Source: an uncultured Actinomycetes bacterium
GTDB lineage: Bacteria > Actinomycetota > Acidimicrobiia > Acidimicrobiales > RAAP-2
DNA: 46,601 bases
NCBI GenBank assembly: GCA_903832015.1
Contig: CAIKZX010000096.1
Location: 1-46,601, forward strand
Reading direction: 5' to 3'
This document shows, piece by piece, positions 12,381-18,693 of the stretch. The notes under the pieces are model-generated. The model saw nothing but the letters and a program-made list of their open reading frames with translations, was not told the DNA's origin and searched no databases. The first letter of the stretch is position 1. Each line of letters begins with the position of its first letter. The translations under genes were made by a program, and so were the position numbers.

Positions 12381-13307
12381 ATGCCCATTACCCCAACCAA
12401 GAAGATCTGGGCCAACGGAACGTTGGTTGACTGGGAGAAGGCGACGACACACGTCTTGAGCCACACCTTGCACTACGGCACCGGGGCCTTCGAGGGCATT
12501 CGTGCCTACAAAACGTCAAGTGGACCTGCGGTATTTCGTCTGCGCGAGCACATGACTCGTCTAGCCAACAGTTGCAAAATCTTGATGATTGATCTGCCCT
12601 ACAGCGTGGAAGAGCTCATTGCCGCAACCAAGGAGGTCGTTCGCGTCAACGACCTAGAAAATGGTTGCTACATCCGCCCCCTCGTCTACCTGGGCTACGG
12701 GGAAATGGGCATCAACCCACTCAACTCACCCGTGGAGGTCGTCATTGCGGCCTGGCCGTGGGGCGCGTACTTGGGTGATGAGGGTGTGGAGAATGGAGTC
12801 AAGATGAAGATCTCCTCTTGGAACCGCCACCACCCGAACGTGTTTCCAACTGGCTCCAAAACGGTGGGGGCCTACGTAAACTCGAGTCTGGCGAAGGTGG
12901 AAGCGTTAAAGGCCGGTTACGACGAGGCAATCATGCTCGGCACCGATGGTCGAATCTCTGAGTGCTCGGGTGAGAACTTGTTTATTGTTCGAGACGGTGT
13001 GATTATCACACCACCATCAAGCGAGGCCGGTGCTCTGGCGGGCATCACACTTAATTCGGTGGTAAAGATTGCGACTGACCTCGGCTACGAAGTTCGCTAC
13101 GAGTCACTACGCCGAGACGACCTCTACATCTGCGACGAGGCATTCTTGACCGGAACGGCCGCTGAGGTCGTTCCGATTGGCTCCGTCGACGACCGGGCCA
13201 TTGGTTCGGGCAAGCCAGGTCCGATCACGAAGCAGATTCAGTCCACCTACGCTGCCGCGGTGCGCGGTGAAATTCCGGCCTACGAAGCGTGGCTCAGTCG
13301 CGTATAA
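12381..13307 (+). CDS. ilvE: Branched-chain amino acid aminotransferase
   Basis: This 308-residue fold-type IV PLP enzyme performs the last transamination to valine, leucine and isoleucine. It begins KIWANGTLVDWEKA and has HYGTGAFEGIRAY, the cofactor lysine K160 in GSKTVGAYVNS, ECSGENLFIV, and LAGITLNSVV before the C-terminal TGTAAEV. Length is typical of the E. coli-type IlvE. It immediately follows leuB (stop and start adjacent), making a leuB-ilvE operon. D-amino acid transaminase and ADC lyase share the fold but lack this motif combination and context. Confidence 0.95.
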   Translation: MPITPTKKIWANGTLVDWEKATTHVLSHTLHYGTGAFEGIRAYKTSSGPAVFRLREHMTRLANSCKILMIDLPYSVEELIAATKEVVRVNDLENGCYIRPLVYLGYGEMGINPLNSPVEVVIAAWPWGAYLGDEGVENGVKMKISSWNRHHPNVFPTGSKTVGAYVNSSLAKVEALKAGYDEAIMLGTDGRISECSGENLFIVRDGVIITPPSSEAGALAGITLNSVVKIATDLGYEVRYESLRRDDLYICDEAFLTGTAAEVVPIGSVDDRAIGSGKPGPITKQIQSTYAAAVRGEIPAYEAWLSRV

Positions 13308-13383
13308 CTGTTCAAAGATAGAACGGTACACTGCACTTTCAATCTGTTCGCCAGGTCACCGGGTGAGCTCAAAATAGGAAATC

Positions 13384-14406
13384 ATGACTCTTAGTAATAG
13401 TGAAATCGAATTAATCCGCCGGTCCTTCATCAAGTTTGGACCCGACGTGGTGCTCGACGTCGTTGATCAGTTAGATCTGCGCTCGAGTTCGCAGCTAAAA
13501 GCGGTCGTGGGCATACCGCTACGAACCTTGCAGCAAAAGCGCGATACCGTGAATTTTGCGACCACCGCACCCCTGCCCGCACTCATGGGTCTACTCGAAG
13601 TTATGTCTCACGAAACACTCGACCGGGTAGTCGAAGTACTCGCTGACCACGCTGAATTGCCCACAAAAGATCAACTGAGTGATGCAATCGCTACCGTCCA
13701 GGGCGAAGGAGTTGATGATAGCCACGTGATCGCCCTTATGGCGTTTGCGATTGCGAACGAATTTCCCGCGGGTCCACACTGCGTGGCGCTACTCGAAGAA
13801 CGCCCCCAGTGGCAGCTGCCCCCCTTGCCCGAGGTCATAAAGGCTGCCCCTTTTTTGCAGGAAAAGGCGAGTAACGACGAAGTGAAGGCTCAACGGCAGG
13901 CACGGCGTGAGGCCGAAAAAGCAAAGAAAAAGGTGACTCAAGAACGTGTCGCCCACACCAAGAAAAAAGCTGCCGGCGCGGCGCCCGCAGCCAAACCAAC
14001 GATGGCGCCGGTCCTCGCCGAGAGAGCTCCAATCACCGTGCTACCAGTGGATCGACGCCGGTACTTGCTCACCCCGCTCGAAAGCTCAACCTTTGACGTG
14101 GAGCACCCACTCGTCGGGTTCCTCGTTCATACGGAAGTCCCCTTTAGCGACGTGGACCCAACTCAGCCCGAGATCAACGCGAAGGAACGATACGCACTCG
14201 TCATTGGCGTCGGGGAGAGCGCACTCCTGGTTCGTGGGATTTATTCGAAGGAAACGCCCACCCGTCACCTCTTCGGTGCGTGGCGCCGCCTAGGCCTCGA
14301 CCACCTTTCGTACATCGACGAAAATCGATTGGCCATTAACACCGTAGGCACTTCATTCGCCAAAGTGGGAGCACTCACCAATGAAGAGTGGAACGCGCTC
14401 TTTTAG
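13384..14406 (+). CDS. Conserved-looking protein of unknown function, possible PemK-like C-terminal domain
   Basis: I do not recognise this 340-residue soluble protein. Residues 1-160 look mostly helical. A Lys/Ala/Arg-rich segment (about 163-205; QARREAEKAKKKVTQE, then KKKAAGAAPAAKP) forms a charged linker. Residues 210-340 look like a compact alpha/beta domain: VLPVDRRRYLLTPLESS, then KERYALVIGVGESALLVRGIYS. That last stretch recalls the RP-ALVIG...V-PI-S pattern of PemK/MazF-like or KOW/SH3-like barrels, but this is weak inference and no antitoxin gene accompanies it. No signal peptide or membrane segment is seen. It follows ilvE by 76 bases and its stop overlaps that of convergent lgt. 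A CAAAAT box 8 bases before the ATG could be its promoter. Confidence 0.7.
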   Translation: MTLSNSEIELIRRSFIKFGPDVVLDVVDQLDLRSSSQLKAVVGIPLRTLQQKRDTVNFATTAPLPALMGLLEVMSHETLDRVVEVLADHAELPTKDQLSDAIATVQGEGVDDSHVIALMAFAIANEFPAGPHCVALLEERPQWQLPPLPEVIKAAPFLQEKASNDEVKAQRQARREAEKAKKKVTQERVAHTKKKAAGAAPAAKPTMAPVLAERAPITVLPVDRRRYLLTPLESSTFDVEHPLVGFLVHTEVPFSDVDPTQPEINAKERYALVIGVGESALLVRGIYSKETPTRHLFGAWRRLGLDHLSYIDENRLAINTVGTSFAKVGALTNEEWNALF

Positions 14407-15146
14407 TTCTTCAGTGAACGCACCACCAGGGTTGCGCCCATTGCACTCAGCGCCACACCACAAATCTGCACGCCGAGCGATCCACTGTGGGAGTGTTGAC
14501 CCAACAAAAAATATTCGTCCAGTGATCTGATTAGCCCCCAGAGGAAAATAACCGTGCCACTCACGAGCCCCGGTCGAGGGTGACGCCTCTCGAGAGTGAT
14601 TGCGCCCAGCCAGAGGGAGACGTCTTCGAGCGCCTGAATGAGTGGAACGGGCACTCGCTTGCCAATCTGGCCCTGGTAGTAGAGGCCGAACCATTGGTGG
14701 GTTGGGTGCCCACCACCGGCGTACATAAATTGTGGACCCAGGGCCCGACCAATTGCCCAACCCAGTAAGAGCGCGGGCACGAGGCGATCAAGAAAGGTGG
14801 CCAATGAAAGGTGGGGCCATATTCGTCGCTGTAACAACACTCCCGCCGGGACGGCGAGGGCGATGCCACCAAAACTTGCGAGACCGCCATTCCAGACGGC
14901 TAACCACTGCCCCGGGCGGTGGCTATACAAAGACCAGTTGGTAGCTAGGTGGGCGAGCCGTGCACCAACCAGGCCGAAGGCGATGATGCCGGTAGCGAAG
15001 ATCCAAAATTGTTCGGTGGGTATCGCGACTCTTTCGAATCGCTTTTTGGCGTAGAAGTAACTCGCCATTCCCGCAATCCCGAGGCCTAGCCCGTACAGGT
15101 AAAAGTGGAACGGTCCGAGCTGTAACTGAGTTGGCAGTGGTCCCAC
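14403..15146 (-). CDS. lgt: Lgt-like prolipoprotein diacylglyceryl transferase homologue
   Basis: This 247-residue membrane protein has about seven hydrophobic segments and resembles Lgt, which transfers diacylglycerol to the lipobox cysteine of lipoproteins. Recognisable family parts are FHFYLYGLGLGIAG, GLVGARLAHL, WNGGLASFGG and VPLIQALEDV. It is diverged. The signature usually written GRxGNFxNxE reads GRALGPQFMYAGGG here, keeping Arg but losing the Asn and Glu, and the position of E. coli His103 (SFHGG) is Phe (ASFGG). It may be a variant Lgt or a related protein with a changed role. GTG is the only reasonable start. It follows the NlpC/P60 gene by three bases, suggesting an envelope operon. 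Confidence 0.75.
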   Translation of the reverse strand: MGPLPTQLQLGPFHFYLYGLGLGIAGMASYFYAKKRFERVAIPTEQFWIFATGIIAFGLVGARLAHLATNWSLYSHRPGQWLAVWNGGLASFGGIALAVPAGVLLQRRIWPHLSLATFLDRLVPALLLGWAIGRALGPQFMYAGGGHPTHQWFGLYYQGQIGKRVPVPLIQALEDVSLWLGAITLERRHPRPGLVSGTVIFLWGLIRSLDEYFLLGQHSHSGSLGVQICGVALSAMGATLVVRSLKN

Positions 15147-15149
15147 TAG

Positions 15150-16223
15150 TTAGCCGCGGGGGCGACGAACACCAGCAAAGCCGTAACCGAAGCGCACACG
15201 GTCAATACGTACGCGAGTACCAGTATTGGCCGCTTCGATCATGAGCCCCCTACCGAGGTACATCGTGACGTGGGCGTTTCCGTGCCAGCCGTAGAAAATG
15301 AGATCTCCCGGACGCATCGCGTAGAGCGGCACCGGAATCGTTTCATTCCATTGAGACCCCGAGAAGTGGCTTAGGTAAATATGGGCCGCGTCGTACGCGA
15401 GCATGATCAGTCCCGAGCAGTCGACGCCACGACGACTCGCGCCACCCCAGACGTAGGGGACACCTTGCAGGCGCAGCGCTGCGGCGATGGCAATATTGGC
15501 CTTGGAATTGGGTGGGGGTACGGGGAAGTGCGTGCCAGGGTGTTGGCGACGCCAGTTGGCGAGGTAGTTTGCGTTTTGAGCATTCTGCACCGCCTGGAGA
15601 ATGGCGAGAATTTGCGAATTGACGCGATTCAGCTTGGCCTGTTCAGCGCGTTGGAGCGCTAGACCCTGCGACAAGGAGTTGCGGGCGACTCGAGAGAGGG
15701 CGGCGGCTTGACTTTGCTGGGTGTAGAGGATGTGTCGTTCGGCGGTGAGCTGCAGTCGGTAGTTCATCAAGCCGGAAATACGGGTCGAAATGTTCCCCTG
15801 CGCGAGGCGCGAGTAGAGGTTGATTGTCCCAATTTTGGCCGCGTCGGCCCCAAAGAGGGGGTTGTTTCCCTGCTTGGACCCATTAGTGACGTAGGCGAAA
15901 AGCACGTCCGAGCGCAGTTGCTGCTTGCCGTTGGAGACGCGGTGCTCGATAGAAGCGACGATGGAGCGAGTGTTGTTGATTTTATTGCTAATGGCCCTTA
16001 ATTTGTCGGTGGCCTGAACGTAGCGTTGTTCGAGAAGCGAGACCTGGAGGTCGACTTTCTGCTTTTCCGCCAGGATTGATCGAGCGAGCGCACGCTTTTG
16101 GGCGAGGGTTGTCGCGCCCACCTCGGTGGAGAATGAGAGGGTCGAAACTACGAAGGAAAAGGCGACGAGGCTGAGCGTTGCGCTACGCCACACCAGAGAG
16201 CTCTTTCGAGTGCCGTGTTTCAT
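15150..16223 (-). CDS. Secreted NlpC/P60 peptidoglycan peptidase with coiled-coil region
   Basis: This 357-residue protein probably cleaves peptidoglycan stem peptides outside the cell. Residues 1-37 form a signal peptide (basic MKHGTRKSS, hydrophobic core, cleavage near VGA-TTLA). Residues 40-215 are helical and coiled-coil-like, Gln/Ala/Arg-rich, as in RipA/CwlO-type enzymes where this part restrains activity. The NlpC/P60 domain fills about 240-357, with catalytic Cys269 in GVDCSGLI and His318 in NAHVTMYLG. The frame is open 16 codons further up, but the ATG at 16223 gives a proper signal peptide and lies 7 bases after a TAGCCT box, so I chose it. It is followed closely by the lgt-like gene. 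Confidence 0.9.
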   Translation of the reverse strand: MKHGTRKSSLVWRSATLSLVAFSFVVSTLSFSTEVGATTLAQKRALARSILAEKQKVDLQVSLLEQRYVQATDKLRAISNKINNTRSIVASIEHRVSNGKQQLRSDVLFAYVTNGSKQGNNPLFGADAAKIGTINLYSRLAQGNISTRISGLMNYRLQLTAERHILYTQQSQAAALSRVARNSLSQGLALQRAEQAKLNRVNSQILAILQAVQNAQNANYLANWRRQHPGTHFPVPPPNSKANIAIAAALRLQGVPYVWGGASRRGVDCSGLIMLAYDAAHIYLSHFSGSQWNETIPVPLYAMRPGDLIFYGWHGNAHVTMYLGRGLMIEAANTGTRVRIDRVRFGYGFAGVRRPRG

Positions 16224-16230
16224 CTCTTCA

Positions 16231-16236
16231 AGGCTA
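16231..16236 (-). promoter_or_regulatory. Candidate -10 box, leaderless NlpC/P60 mRNA
   Basis: TAGCCT on the minus strand ends 7 bases before the ATG at 16221-16223. This supports that start codon over the longer open frame. No -35 box is clear. Confidence 0.45.
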
Positions 16237-16375
16237 CCGGCAGGTAGTGGATGAAGGGTCCGTGCCACCACCCTATTTTTCCCGACTTTTTGAGAGATTC
16301 TGCAGATAATTAATTTTTCACGGTTGTTTTTCGTTTACCGGACTATCCCTGGTGATCGCCCACACGTCAATCTTC
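16237..16375. other. Divergent intergenic region with an AT-rich block
   Basis: This is one of the two longest intergenic stretches in the window. It separates two divergent leaderless-looking promoters. An AT-rich block at about 16283-16340 contains several T runs (TTTTT, TTTTT, TTTTT) without a hairpin before them, so it is more likely promoter-upstream DNA than a terminator. I see no open frame or RNA gene in it. Confidence 0.4.
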
Positions 16376-16381
16376 TATGCT
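16376..16381 (+). promoter_or_regulatory. Candidate -10 box, leaderless mRNA of the DUF6941-like gene
   Basis: TATGCT ends 6 bases before the ATG at 16388. This decides the start: the open frame continues upstream to 16352, but those codons would lie across and before the promoter. Confidence 0.5.
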
Positions 16382-16387
16382 CGCGGT

Positions 16388-16819
16388 ATGAACGTGACCA
16401 TGCTTCTTGCCGACTCGGCCCAAGTAGCCGACGGAAAACTATTTATTTTGGGTGGCGGCTGGTCCGTCACTGGACCCGGACCGGTGCCGAGCGCGGTGGC
16501 GATCAAGGTGGCGGTGGATGCTCACGAGTTCGACACGGTCCATCACTGGGAGCTCTTTTTAGAAGACGCCGATGGACGCCCCGTCACGTTTTCGACTCCC
16601 GAGGGAAATCAAAGTGTCGAGGTCCGTGGCGAGTTTAAAGCCTCAGCACCCGAGGGGCTTCCCACGGGAACGCCCGTTGACATTCCTCTCGCGGTGAACT
16701 TTGGACCACTACCCCTCGAGCCTGACTCCCGCTTTGTCTGGCGTTTCGTAGTGGGTGGCCAAGCCCTACCGGGCGCCTCGGCGGCCTTTTCGACTCGGCC
16801 CTTCCCCAATGAACTTTAG
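16388..16819 (+). CDS. DUF6941-like conserved protein
   Basis: This 143-residue protein begins MNVTMLLADSAQVADGKL and continues FILGGGWSVTGPGP. That pattern resembles a small conserved bacterial family that I recall as DUF6941, whose function is unknown to me. The body alternates hydrophobic and polar residues as in a beta-sandwich (WELFLEDADGRPV, VDIPLAVNFGPLPL, SRFVWRFVVGG). There is no signal peptide, membrane segment or cysteine. The start is set by the -10 box 6 bases upstream. mutY begins with TTG three bases after its stop, so the two are probably co-transcribed, but a functional link to DNA repair is not established. Confidence 0.75.
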   Translation: MNVTMLLADSAQVADGKLFILGGGWSVTGPGPVPSAVAIKVAVDAHEFDTVHHWELFLEDADGRPVTFSTPEGNQSVEVRGEFKASAPEGLPTGTPVDIPLAVNFGPLPLEPDSRFVWRFVVGGQALPGASAAFSTRPFPNEL

Positions 16820-16822
16820 GCA

Positions 16823-17704
16823 TTGACCGAACGCAGCGAACAAACCCGATCGATCAGGTTCTTAGAGGTACTCGAGCGCTCACGTCCAGATGTTGCTAGA
16901 GACCTCCCCTGGATCAAACATCCCGATCCGTGGGCCATTTACGTCAGCGAGGTCATGCTCCAGCAGACCCAGGTCTCGAGGGTCCTGGTCCCGTGGCGGG
17001 AATTTTTGAAGAAATTTCCGACTCCCTCTGCTCTCGCCAGCGCTTCGCTCGCCGATGTACTGGTGGCGTGGCAGGGGCTCGGTTTTGCTCGCCGGGCACG
17101 CTTCTTGCGCTCAGCGGCGCAGGTGATGGTGGCCGAGCACGATGGTCAGGTGCCGCGAACAATCGCTGAGCTGCGAGCCCTCCCGGGAATTGGGGAGTAT
17201 TCGGCGGCGAGCATTGCTTCGTTCGCCTTCGACGAGCCAGTCTTGGTGCTGGACACCAATGTGGGGCGAATACTTTCGCGCGCAATTACGGGTAAGACCC
17301 TATCCCCAGTGGAACTTCGAAGTGTCGCCACTTACTTTGAGCCAATTTCCGATAGCGCAACTCTTAACCAGAGCCTCTTGGATTTTGGGGCCAAGTACTG
17401 CCGGGCGCGGCCAGAGTGCGCCAGCTGTTGCGCACGAACAATCTGCGCGTGGCAAAAAATAGGTGGCCCCGACCCCGCAATTAATTCGGCCAAGGTCTCC
17501 AAGCCCCAAACACCCTTTGTGGGCTCTCGCCGGCAAGTCCGTGGCCAAGTGCTGAAAGCGCTTCATGAGGGCCCGCTTACTTCGAAACAGCTCTCGCGGC
17601 TCGTATGCGACGAACGTGTAGCACTGGTCACCAAAGAACTTATTGATGAGGGGATGATCGAGAGAGTCAAAGGTACGGTGCGCTTGAGTGGTGATGACCG
17701 GTAG
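16823..17704 (+). CDS. mutY: A/G-specific adenine DNA glycosylase
   Basis: This 293-residue enzyme would remove adenine mispaired with 8-oxoguanine. It has PWAIYVSEVMLQQTQV with catalytic Glu43, a helix-hairpin-helix at 120-130 (LPGIGEYSAAS), the catalytic Asp144 in LVLDTNVGRI, and a [4Fe-4S] loop with Cys193, 199, 202 and 208. The first cysteine spacing is five residues instead of the usual six. The C-terminal part (about 235-293) reads like a winged helix (VLKALHEGPLTSKQLSRL) rather than the Nudix-like 8-oxoG recognition domain of E. coli MutY; short MutY proteins occur in Actinobacteria. The start codon is TTG, three bases after the upstream gene, and no alternative fits. Its stop codon is part of the -10 box of the next gene. 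Confidence 0.88.
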   Translation: MTERSEQTRSIRFLEVLERSRPDVARDLPWIKHPDPWAIYVSEVMLQQTQVSRVLVPWREFLKKFPTPSALASASLADVLVAWQGLGFARRARFLRSAAQVMVAEHDGQVPRTIAELRALPGIGEYSAASIASFAFDEPVLVLDTNVGRILSRAITGKTLSPVELRSVATYFEPISDSATLNQSLLDFGAKYCRARPECASCCARTICAWQKIGGPDPAINSAKVSKPQTPFVGSRRQVRGQVLKALHEGPLTSKQLSRLVCDERVALVTKELIDEGMIERVKGTVRLSGDDR

Positions 17705-17707
17705 GCT
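17702..17707 (+). promoter_or_regulatory. Candidate -10 box, leaderless flavin reductase mRNA
   Basis: TAGGCT ends exactly 6 bases before the ATG at 17714. Its first three bases are also the mutY stop codon. There is no Shine-Dalgarno sequence between it and the ATG. Confidence 0.5.
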
Positions 17708-17713
17708 GAGATC

Positions 17714-18187
17714 ATGAACAAACCATCAATTGACGCCTACCGCGATGCGGTTTCGAATTTCCCGACCGGTCTGGTTGTAGTAACGGCACATGTTGAGGGT
17801 GAACCTCTCGGATTCACCTGTCAAACCTTCGGCTCACTTTCGCTGGAGCCACCTCGCGTTCTCTTCGCCGCCGGAAACCAAGGCACCACCTGGCCCAAGA
17901 TGAAGACCATCACGTCGGTCGCGATAAGCATCCTGGCGGATAACCAAGAGCAGGTTGCTCGATCAATGGCGACCTCGGGTAAGCAAAAATTCGAAGAGGT
18001 CGAAACCATCGAGGGTGAGAATGGGGCCCCACTGATTGTTGGCGCCCTAGCGCATCTCGAAGGCCAGATTGAGCGAATTGAGAATTACGGTGACCACGAC
18101 GTGGTTTCGGTCGAGGTGACCCGCGCCAGTTTCGTCTCGGGCTCCCCGCTAATTTACGCCCAGCGGAGCTACAGGCTCCCGCAGTAA
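17714..18187 (+). CDS. Flavin reductase domain protein (FMN-binding split barrel)
   Basis: This 157-residue protein has the pattern of short-chain NAD(P)H:flavin oxidoreductases (HpaC/RutF-like), which reduce FMN or FAD for a partner monooxygenase. It starts with DAYRDAVSNFPTGLVVVTA, then GFTCQTFGSLSLEPPRVLFA, where FMN-contacting Ser/Thr residues usually lie, and later GAPLIVGALAHLEG and GDHDVVSVEV. No partner oxygenase is adjacent. It appears to be a single-gene unit, with its own promoter overlapping the mutY stop. Substrate and cofactor preference cannot be read from the sequence. Confidence 0.85.
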   Translation: MNKPSIDAYRDAVSNFPTGLVVVTAHVEGEPLGFTCQTFGSLSLEPPRVLFAAGNQGTTWPKMKTITSVAISILADNQEQVARSMATSGKQKFEEVETIEGENGAPLIVGALAHLEGQIERIENYGDHDVVSVEVTRASFVSGSPLIYAQRSYRLPQ

Positions 18188-18202
18188 CTCACTCCTTTCT
18201 CG

Positions 18203-18208
18203 TACTAT
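18203..18208 (+). promoter_or_regulatory. Candidate -10 box of the two-TM membrane protein gene
   Basis: TACTAT begins a nine-base string (TACTATGAG) that also occurs at the sufB promoter (20893), in both cases followed a few bases later by GGGTA. It lies 32 bases before the GTG start. Confidence 0.4.
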
Positions 18209-18240
18209 GAGAGGGGTATCGCAAGAGGGGATGGCGCGAC

Positions 18241-18693
18241 GTGGGAACAGTTCTGTACATACTGCTCGGCTTCGTTGCCGTGCTCTTTCTCGCCGGAACC
18301 GCTCTTCGCATCAGAAAGTTGCGCCGCGATAAGCGAATGCGTGAATCAATCGGGGTCGACCCCCGTCCTCGGATTACTCCGGCCTCGACGCCCGAAAGGG
18401 CCAAGAGTTTTCGGTTTCTGCGTGAAAATGAAGAGCCGAGCGAAACGATAATTGAGTTGCCACGGATTGAACCGGTGCGGCGACGAATATTTGAAGATGG
18501 CGACGATAGTGAAGATTTCTACCCCCAACCAGCAAAACGGGGACGTCGCGATAACGATTGGCTCTTGAACCGCTCTCGCCACCGCAGTGACCCATTGCGA
18601 CTGGTGAAAATTCTCATTGTCACTGGAGTAGTGCTCGCTGCGGGATCAGGGGTTGTGTACTACGTGTTGCACCAGCACTCGACTCATCACTGA
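18241..18693 (+). CDS. Small membrane protein with two predicted transmembrane segments, unknown function
   Basis: I do not recognise this 150-residue protein. It has an N-terminal hydrophobic segment (residues 4-22; LYILLGFVAVLFLAGTAL) and a second near the C-terminus (about 123-145; ILIVTGVVLAAGSGVVYYV). Between them is a roughly 100-residue hydrophilic loop rich in Arg, Glu and Asp (SFRFLRENEEPSETIIE, FEDGDDSEDFYPQP). It ends in HQHSTHH. The basic residues directly after the first segment suggest the loop is cytoplasmic, so both ends would face outward. The GTG start has a purine-rich AGAGGGG upstream. It converges on oligopeptidase B with a seven-base overlap. Confidence 0.7.
   Translation: MGTVLYILLGFVAVLFLAGTALRIRKLRRDKRMRESIGVDPRPRITPASTPERAKSFRFLRENEEPSETIIELPRIEPVRRRIFEDGDDSEDFYPQPAKRGRRDNDWLLNRSRHRSDPLRLVKILIVTGVVLAAGSGVVYYVLHQHSTHH

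Noticed and set aside
16283-16340. T-rich block as an intrinsic terminator
   Set aside because: The T runs are not preceded by a stable hairpin, and the flanking genes are divergent, so no transcript is expected to end here.
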